From contig NZ_CALKTS010000242.1 of the NCBI RefSeq assembly GCF_937997595.1, positions 1-10,915 of the forward strand: a stretch of DNA of 10,915 nucleotides, in the 5' to 3' direction. Below the pieces are notes generated by a model that did no database searches, was not told where the DNA came from, and saw nothing but the letters and a program-made list of their open reading frames with translations. The position numbers and the translations under genes were made by a program. Positions 6,427 through 10,915 of this stretch are shown piece by piece. Every line of letters starts with the position of its first letter. Position 1 is the first letter of the stretch. This stretch comes from an uncultured Campylobacter sp. (GTDB lineage: Bacteria; Campylobacterota; Campylobacteria; Campylobacterales; Campylobacteraceae).

Positions 6427-7370
6427 CTGCGGATATTTTTGATGATGGTATGAGCGTGATTTATCGCCACCACGATCGATCCACCACTTCTGCTGATGAG
6501 ATCTCCGCCGACGTAAAGCCCACTAGTGGCAGTTTGAAGATTTTCATCCACGATCGGCACGCCGTTTTCATCGTAAGCGATGCCGCATTTTTTAAGAAAA
6601 TCGATCGGGCTCGTGCCGCCAATCGCGTAGATCACTCGGTCAAATACGAGCTCGGTGCCATCATCAAATTTTACCAGCACCTTGCCGTTTTCATTCTCAA
6701 GAGCCTCTATATCGATACCTAAACGCAAGATGATGTTGCCGTATTTGGTCTCGCGCATTACGTCGCTTTCGTTCGTCTCGTTTAGGCGGGTAAATTTAGG
6801 CTTGCGATAGCAAAGCGTCACGACATTGGTTTTACATAGCGCTATAGCGTATTCAGCGGCTGAGTTACCGCCTCCGACGACTAGAATTTTTTCATTGATC
6901 GTGCATTTATCGAGATTGAAATTTACGCGTTGAGTGATCGAAGGCGGAATTTTATAAGCGGGCTTATTGGGCTTGCCCATCCTACCAATTGCGACGATGA
7001 CGTTGCGCGCGCGGTATCCAGCCGAGCTAGTCGTGATATAAAATTCATCTGCGTGCTTTTCGATCTTTTCGACCTCACTTTTGAAATTCGTATCGATTTC
7101 GTCGCTATCTAAGAGCTCGTCGAAATAATTTAGCACGCTCTCTTTCGTGCCGGTTTCAAACGAAATAGAGCCGCGCGTCTCGCTGTCAAAGCCCTTATAT
7201 TCTTTATCTACGCGCTTTTTATCTTTGTAAAACTGCCTAATCGTTTGAGAGTGGTTGTCGCCTTTTTCAAGCAGAAGCACATGCGCAAGCCCGTTTCTTT
7301 TGGCTTCTACTACGGAAGCGATGCCGCAAGGACCGCCGCCGATCACCGCCAAGTCGTAAACGTCTATCAT
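6423..7370 (-). CDS. FAD/NAD(P)-dependent oxidoreductase, YpdA/thioredoxin-reductase-like
   Basis: 315 residues with two dinucleotide-binding sites: GGGPCG at 11-16 (FAD) and GGGNSAAEYA at 166-175 (NAD(P)H). ATG-like strands are VIVAIGRMGKP at 124-134 and VIYAIGG at 246-252. The C-terminal FAD motif is GLYVGGDL at 284-291. The layout is that of two-domain thioredoxin-reductase-like flavoproteins, but no CxxC pair is present at the redox position, so it is not a true thioredoxin reductase. It fits the YpdA-like/ferredoxin-NADP reductase-like branch found in Campylobacter; the partner and substrate are unknown. The start at 7370 has AAAGGAAATTT before the ATG. It is the first gene of the five-gene operon, behind a TATAAT promoter, and its TGA overlaps the methyltransferase ATG by 4 bp. 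Confidence 0.88.
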   Translation of the reverse strand: MIDVYDLAVIGGGPCGIASVVEAKRNGLAHVLLLEKGDNHSQTIRQFYKDKKRVDKEYKGFDSETRGSISFETGTKESVLNYFDELLDSDEIDTNFKSEVEKIEKHADEFYITTSSAGYRARNVIVAIGRMGKPNKPAYKIPPSITQRVNFNLDKCTINEKILVVGGGNSAAEYAIALCKTNVVTLCYRKPKFTRLNETNESDVMRETKYGNIILRLGIDIEALENENGKVLVKFDDGTELVFDRVIYAIGGTSPIDFLKKCGIAYDENGVPIVDENLQTATSGLYVGGDLISRSGGSIVVAINHAHTIIKNIRR

Positions 7371-7403
7371 AAATTTCCTTTAATCTTTTAAATTTCATAC
7401 AAA

Positions 7404-7439
7404 ATTATAGTAAAAATTCCATTAAAATCAGTGGAATTT
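7404..7439 (-). promoter_or_regulatory. Promoter and possible operator of the oxidoreductase-methyltransferase-ykgJ-TPR-trpC operon
   Basis: A perfect TATAAT -10 box (7409-7404 on the minus strand, within TACTATAAT) lies 33 bp before the ATG at 7370. No TTGACA-like -35 box is found, which is normal for Campylobacter sigma-70 promoters; the upstream DNA is T-rich. A perfect inverted repeat AAATTCCA-N10-TGGAATTT (7414-7421 and 7432-7439) covers the spacer and -35 zone, where a repressor could block RNA polymerase. Confidence 0.6.
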
Positions 7440-7650
7440 CCTAGTAATTTCGCAGCTTTAATTTAAAATTTTAACGCTTTAAGATGCTTGCTTGGCTAAA
7501 TTTGAAAAGACATAATTTTCTACGTTTAAATTTTAAATTTCACGGCGCCAATCCGTTTGTAAAAACTAGCGCGGCAGAAGCTGCAGAAGCGGCGAATTTA
7601 AAATTTTACTTCGCCAAGATAGAATTTTGCGAGCTAAAATAAAGCGGCAA

Positions 7651-7680
7651 GAGCGGTGAAATTTTAAAATTTTACCGCTC
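7651..7680 (-). terminator. Palindromic hairpin, likely terminator of exbB-exbD-tonB
   Basis: GAGCGGTG AAATTTT / AAAATTTT ACCGCTC forms a 15-bp stem (one G-T pair) with a GC-rich base and an AT-rich top, 30 bp downstream of the tonB stop. On the minus strand it is followed by TTGCCGCTTTATTTTAG, a moderate T-rich tail. Its near-symmetry means it could also act on transcripts from the other side. Confidence 0.65.
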
Positions 7681-7709
7681 CGGCAGAAGTTTTAGTAGAA
7701 GCTTTAAGA

Positions 7710-8558
7710 CTAGTTAAAATTTAGCGTATATTTTATGCTAAAGTTAAATTCCATATCCTTTTCGACCTTTGGAAAGCTACCTTTTGTGCGCTCGACTGCG
7801 CTTAATGCACCCTCATCAAGTGAATCGACATTAGAAGAAGACGTAACGCGAAGACCCTTAACATCGCCGCTTGCCGTATAGGTAAAGTGCACGCCTACGA
7901 CGCCGATTTTACGCATGCGCTGGGCATTTTTAGGGTAGTGCGACTGCGCGTAGCGAGAAATAATGGCGAAAATTTTCTTGCCGACATCGCTATTGCTAGG
8001 ATCTCCGCGGCTTGTTATAGCGTCGCTACCGCCACCTGCGCTACTGGAGCCGCCGCCCCCGCCGCTACCCAGCGAAATAGGCTTTGTCGGGTCAAATTTA
8101 GCCGTTAAATTCCTATCGCTGCTTTGAACTTTATGCTCTTTTTTCGGCTTAGGTTTTTCGACCGGTTTTGGTTTTTCTACCGGCTTTGGCTTAGGCTTTT
8201 CGACCGGTTTTGGTTTTTCGACTACAGGCTCTGGTATAGGCTCCGGTTCAGGAATCGGCTCTGGCTCCGGTATTGGCTCTGGCTCAGGCGGAGTTGGTTC
8301 CGGTTCGGGTTCGGGCTCCGGCGGAGTAGGCTCTGGCTCAGGATCCGGTTCAGACTGATCGGAAGGAGGCGGGATATTGGGCTCATCGGAGATATCGCCC
8401 TGCTTGGCATCATCCATTATGCTATCGATGGAAAAGGCTATCATATCGGGCATGCTAGGCGGCTTCGGTGCCGACGATAAAAGAGCGAAAACACCCACAG
8501 CGATGATGCAATGCAGCACCAAAGATACGATAAAACCTACTGCGCTATCTTTATTCAT
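7710..8558 (-). CDS. tonB: TonB energy-transducing protein
   Basis: 282 residues with the standard TonB build. A short cytoplasmic start is followed by a single membrane helix at about 7-27 (VGFIVSLVLHCIIAVGVFALL, including the His at 16 often found in this helix). A long Pro-Glu then Pro-Lys spacer (62-139) spans the periplasm. A Gly/Ser linker lies at 164-178 and the C-terminal TonB domain at about 195-282, with YPKNAQRMRKIGVVGVHFTY and LRVTSSSNVDSLDEGALSAV. TonB carries energy from ExbB/ExbD to outer-membrane receptors. Its ATG overlaps the exbD stop as ATGA. Last gene of the operon, followed by a hairpin. Confidence 0.97.
   Translation of the reverse strand: MNKDSAVGFIVSLVLHCIIAVGVFALLSSAPKPPSMPDMIAFSIDSIMDDAKQGDISDEPNIPPPSDQSEPDPEPEPTPPEPEPEPEPTPPEPEPIPEPEPIPEPEPIPEPVVEKPKPVEKPKPKPVEKPKPVEKPKPKKEHKVQSSDRNLTAKFDPTKPISLGSGGGGGSSSAGGGSDAITSRGDPSNSDVGKKIFAIISRYAQSHYPKNAQRMRKIGVVGVHFTYTASGDVKGLRVTSSSNVDSLDEGALSAVERTKGSFPKVEKDMEFNFSIKYTLNFN
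8139..8352 (-). repeat. Tandem repeats coding for the TonB Pro-rich spacer
   Basis: Two adjoining arrays. One encodes EPEPIP (an 18-nt unit in three near-identical copies) preceded by EPEPTPP-type units; the other encodes EKPKPV/KPKPVE, also an 18-nt unit. Units of 6 residues keep frame when copies are gained or lost, so spacer length can vary between strains. Confidence 0.85.
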
Positions 8559-8938
8559 TGCTCTTTTTCGGTCACGATCGCAAATTTTTCATGGCCTGCC
8601 TTTTTTAGGACATCCATGATCGAAATGAAAGAGGAAAATTTCGAGTCTTTATCGTTTTTTAGCACGACAAGATCGTTTTTATCGAGCGCGGCAATTTTTT
8701 TCTCAAGCTCATCCTCGCTTATTGCGACATCGTCTAGATAAATTTTAGATTCGCTATCCACTTTGATGGTAACTTTTTTATCCTCTTGCGGGTTTTGCGA
8801 GCTTGAAGAAGATGGAAGATTTACCTTGATATGACCCTGCGCAATGAAAGTCGAGACACTAAGCACGATCGCTAACAGCACCAGCATAATGTCGATGAAC
8901 GGGACGATATTTAGCCCGTCTCGTCTAGGGATGCTCAT
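8555..8938 (-). CDS. exbD: ExbD, biopolymer transport protein
   Basis: 127 residues, near the usual 130-140. The cytoplasmic N-terminus (MSIPRRDGLNIVPF) is followed by one membrane helix at about 12-33 with the essential Asp in the FIDIMLVLL motif (D16), which is thought to carry protons with ExbB. A periplasmic domain follows (VTIKVDSESKIYLDDVAISEDEL... VVLKNDKD), preceded by a Ser-rich linker (43-47). Same operon as exbB and tonB, with 4-bp ATGA overlaps on both sides, fitting coupled production of the three partners. TolR is the relative to exclude, but the adjoining tonB and receptor favour ExbD. Confidence 0.96.
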   Translation of the reverse strand: MSIPRRDGLNIVPFIDIMLVLLAIVLSVSTFIAQGHIKVNLPSSSSSQNPQEDKKVTIKVDSESKIYLDDVAISEDELEKKIAALDKNDLVVLKNDKDSKFSSFISIMDVLKKAGHEKFAIVTEKEQ

Positions 8939-9366
8939 CTTTCTACCTCATCGTAGCGATTTAGAAGCACATCGACCTTGCGGACGAAGCCGTTGTAGAT
9001 GATGAGCGTAGGTACGGCGACGACTAGACCGGTAGCCGTAGCTTTAAGGGCAAGCGAGAGACCTTGCATGATAGCCTTGGTATCGATACCGCTTGCAGTA
9101 CTCATATCAAAAAATGTGATCATAATGCCGATGACAGTACCTAAAAGACCGATGTACGGAGCATTTGAATAAACAATATAAAGCGTCGTTAAATTTTTTG
9201 TCAGAGCCTCTTCGTAAAGCGCCTTGCTTTTGTAATTGCTAGCTTTAACCTTCGAATAAAAAAGCAGCCTTTCGATAGTAAACCACACGACCAAAAAGCT
9301 CATAAATCCGAGGATCGCAAAGATAATGTAATCCACGTAATGCGCCAAAAATTCCATAATGCCCAT
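8935..9366 (-). CDS. exbB: ExbB, biopolymer transport protein
   Basis: 143 residues, the short ExbB type of Helicobacter/Campylobacter (E. coli ExbB is about 240). It has three membrane helices: about 12-34, 68-85 and 106-127. The family signatures are NAPYIGLLGTVIGIMITF (68-85) and LSLALKATATGLVVAVPTLIIYN (103-125), which line the proton path of the ExbB pentamer around ExbD. The ATG at 9366 follows AAGGAGAG at good spacing; the internal Met4 start is less likely. First gene of exbB-exbD-tonB; its TGA overlaps the exbD ATG. The AT-rich region upstream holds a TATAAT box and Fur-like inverted repeat. Confidence 0.95.
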   Translation of the reverse strand: MGIMEFLAHYVDYIIFAILGFMSFLVVWFTIERLLFYSKVKASNYKSKALYEEALTKNLTTLYIVYSNAPYIGLLGTVIGIMITFFDMSTASGIDTKAIMQGLSLALKATATGLVVAVPTLIIYNGFVRKVDVLLNRYDEVER

Positions 9367-9486
9367 AAGCTCTCCTTAAAAATTTTAAAAATTTTTATAA
9401 ATTCAGCAAAGTGCCTTGCCAAAAAATGAGCGATTTTATCAAAAGTAGATTTAATTTTTACTAAAATTTTGATGAGCGATATTTAA

Positions 9487-9521
9487 ATTATATTTTATCA
9501 TTTAGCTTTATTTAATGATAA
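9487..9521 (-). promoter_or_regulatory. Candidate exbB promoter with Fur-like inverted repeat
   Basis: On the minus strand a perfect TATAAT (9492-9487) is followed upstream by the inverted repeat TTATCATT-N11-AATGATAA (9495-9502 and 9514-9521), which is made of Fur-box half-sites and would cover the -35 zone. The leader to the ATG would be about 120 nt. A second candidate -10 (TAAAAT, 9438-9433) is nearer the gene. Confidence 0.5.
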
Positions 9522-9562
9522 CAAAGCATTCGGAGATAAAATTGTAATGATTTTAAAATGTC

Positions 9563-9630
9563 TTGATAATTAATATAAAATAAAGGATTAATTTTATATT
9601 ATTCGCCGTTTTTTAATCTTATTATCATTT
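9563..9630 (+). promoter_or_regulatory. Candidate receptor promoter with Fur-box-like sites
   Basis: TTGATAATTAATATAA at 9563-9578 differs at two positions from the Campylobacter Fur pattern as I recall it (TTGATAATTATTATCA), and it overlaps a possible -10 TATAAAAT at 9574-9581. A further half-site, TTATTATCATTT, lies at 9619-9630, just before the start codon at 9642. Iron-dependent repression of the receptor is likely but inferred. Confidence 0.5.
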
Positions 9631-9641
9631 GGGAATTTCGT

Positions 9642-10915
9642 ATGAAAAAATTTCATCTGGCTTTGTCTTTGTGCGCGGTTCTTTGCTTAAGCGCACAAGC
9701 AGACGAGAAATCAAGCGCTACGGACGTATTCAAAAGCAAAGATTCAAATACGCAAAGCCTGGGCGTAATCGAAGTTACTAGCGATTCTAGCACGCCTAGC
9801 ACCGTGGATGATATCAAAATCAATACTCGCAACGCTACGCTCATCAAAGATGTATTTCGCGACATCCCAGGCGTTTATGTGGGCGGCACCAACGGCATGA
9901 ATCAAAAAATTTATATGCGCGGCGTGAGCGATCGTGGCTTAAATATCACGATTGACGGCGCGAAGCAAAACGGCAATACCTTTCATCACAACGCCGATTT
10001 ACTAATCGATCCTGATCTTATCAAAGCCGTAGAGGTCGATGTAGGCGCGCGCTCAGTCGTGAACGGCTCGGGCGCTTTGGGCGGCTCAGTTGCCTTCAGG
10101 ACGGTAGACGCTTCTGACATGCTTGAGGACGGTCAGGATATCGGCGCCAAGCTCAAAGTGGGCTATACAAGCAATAACGAAGGCTATTCGCAAAGCGCGA
10201 TGCTCTACGGCAGGGCGTTTGATAGCCTAGATATGCTTGCTGCGTTTAAGCACTACGGATACGGCTTCGGCGAATCTGGCAACGGCAAACCTACGGGCGG
10301 CGACGGCAACGATATAAATTATTTATTAAAAGCGGGCTATAGCTTTTTAGATTTTCATAAAATTTCCCTTTCGACCGAGCATATGCAATACAAAGGATTA
10401 TATCCTATGCGCCCGGAATTCGGCTCATGGCTCGACGGACAGCTGGATAAACGCAAATACGAGCGCGATACCCATACGATCAAATATACGTATAATCCGA
10501 GCGACCTGCTAGAGCTCGACATCACGGGATATTACACCAAGCATCAACGCATAGGCTCTATCTATACCGGCACAAAATGGGGCGTCGAAACCAAGGGTGC
10601 TAAAATCGGCGCAAAAACCAAGCTTGAAACGGGTGATCTAACTCATACGCTTCGCTACGGATTTGATTACTACCGAAGCGAAAACTATGTCAAACCGGGA
10701 AATTTGCGCCCCGAAAAGGTTGATAACTACAGTGTTTATTTAGAGAACGCTATGCGCTACGGCGATCTTACGGTAACTCCCGGCGTGCGCTACGAAAGGC
10801 ACGAGCTAAAGACTTATAACGGCAGAGGCGCGAATATCTCTAGCTACAAATATAAATTCGACGAAGTAAGCCCCGCCTTGGCGCTTGATTACGAGATCGG
10901 CGCGGGATTTGGAGC
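9642..10915 (+). CDS. TonB-dependent outer-membrane receptor, heme/hemoglobin/transferrin-like group, cut by window end
   Basis: 424 visible residues with no stop. The signal peptide is MKKFHLALSLCAVLCLSAQA, likely cleaved before DEK. A TonB-box-like LGVIEVTS lies at 40-47. The plug domain is at about 55-160: IKDVFRDIPGVYVGG, IYMRGVSDRGLNITIDGAKQ, FHHNADLLIDPDLIKAVEVDVGA and GSGALGGSVAFRTVDASDML. The last stretch, with FHH and GALGG..FRTxDA, is typical of receptors for heme, hemoglobin or transferrin/lactoferrin rather than catechol siderophores. Alternating beta-strands of the barrel follow from about 168. The binding FRAP/NPDL region of heme receptors would lie beyond the window. A GGGAAT stretch before the ATG is a weak ribosome site. 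It is divergent from exbB-exbD-tonB, its likely energy source. C. jejuni has a receptor (Cj0178) beside exbB1-exbD1-tonB1, a possible counterpart. Confidence 0.93.
   Translation, partial: MKKFHLALSLCAVLCLSAQADEKSSATDVFKSKDSNTQSLGVIEVTSDSSTPSTVDDIKINTRNATLIKDVFRDIPGVYVGGTNGMNQKIYMRGVSDRGLNITIDGAKQNGNTFHHNADLLIDPDLIKAVEVDVGARSVVNGSGALGGSVAFRTVDASDMLEDGQDIGAKLKVGYTSNNEGYSQSAMLYGRAFDSLDMLAAFKHYGYGFGESGNGKPTGGDGNDINYLLKAGYSFLDFHKISLSTEHMQYKGLYPMRPEFGSWLDGQLDKRKYERDTHTIKYTYNPSDLLELDITGYYTKHQRIGSIYTGTKWGVETKGAKIGAKTKLETGDLTHTLRYGFDYYRSENYVKPGNLRPEKVDNYSVYLENAMRYGDLTVTPGVRYERHELKTYNGRGANISSYKYKFDEVSPALALDYEIGAGFG

Larger units (their letters stand above)
7371..7709. other. 339-bp intergenic region between tonB and the oxidoreductase operon
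   Basis: The right end (7640-7709) holds the hairpin that follows tonB, and the left end (7371-7445) holds the oxidoreductase promoter. The middle has AAATTTAAAATTT-like palindromes and repeated words (GCAGAAG, GCGAATTT, GAATTTTGCG) of the kind seen in the methyltransferase insert and TPR tail. A 52-codon plus-strand frame (7484-7642) exists but lacks a good ribosome binding site. Confidence 0.7.

Noticed and set aside
7484..7642. 52-codon plus-strand frame between tonB and the oxidoreductase (MLAWLNLKRHN..., with an AAEAAEAAN stretch).
   Set aside because: Weak start context, and it is made mainly of the repeated words seen in the surrounding spacer; would need ribosome profiling to revive.
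8124..8480. Plus-strand frame rich in Arg, Leu, Phe and Trp.
   Set aside because: Antisense shadow of the Pro-rich spacer of tonB.

Overview
The window looks like chromosomal DNA from an epsilonproteobacterium, most likely a Campylobacter of the less AT-rich oral type (C. gracilis, C. showae, C. rectus or C. curvus-like). Three things point there. The non-coding DNA is full of AAATTTAAA and AAATTTTAAAATTT words. The ExbB, ExbD and TonB proteins are short, as in this group. The gene order methyltransferase, Cys-cluster protein, TPR protein, trpC matches, as I remember it, the C. jejuni Cj0495-Cj0498 block, where a HIT protein (Cj0499) comes next. I see no tRNA, rRNA, CRISPR array, insertion sequence or phage gene.

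Layout, all on the minus strand up to about 9370. (1) At 1-1298 a small operon reads HIT hydrolase, then a WG-repeat protein, then ribB (riboflavin synthesis, cut by the window start), with gaps of about 15 bp. (2) At 1299-2206 is a gene-poor, palindrome-rich stretch of about 900 bp. (3) At 2207-7370 is a tightly packed five-gene operon: FAD/NAD(P) oxidoreductase, tRNA1(Val)-type methyltransferase, YkgJ-type Cys-cluster protein, secreted TPR protein, trpC. Neighbours overlap by 4, 8 and 22 bp, and the last pair is 2 bp apart, so translation is probably coupled. It starts at a promoter with a TATAAT box near 7404. (4) At 7371-7709 is an intergenic spacer with a strong 30-nt hairpin, the likely terminator of the next operon. 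(5) At 7710-9366 lies exbB-exbD-tonB, joined by two ATGA overlaps. (6) At 9367-9641 is a divergent control region with Fur-box-like sequences. (7) From 9642 on the plus strand runs a TonB-dependent outer-membrane receptor of the heme/hemoglobin/transferrin-like group, cut by the window end.

Blocks 5-7 form one iron-acquisition module: ExbB/ExbD use the proton gradient to energise TonB, which spans the periplasm and opens the divergently encoded receptor. Paired promoters with Fur-like sites suggest joint iron repression. Block 3 is housekeeping (tRNA modification, tryptophan synthesis) with a TPR protein of unknown job.

The most unusual features are two low-complexity expansions. The methyltransferase carries an internal insert of roughly 185 residues, rich in Phe, Cys, Glu and Asp, between its conserved N-terminus and its SAM-binding motif. 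The TPR protein has a 135-residue Ser/Asn/Gln/Pro/Ala tail. Both are built partly from the same DNA word (GCGGAATTT and relatives such as GCAGAATTTTGC), read in different orientations. Related words also occur in the intergenic DNA. This suggests a dispersed short-word expansion that has entered genes in frame. I find no convincing new defence or mobile system here.
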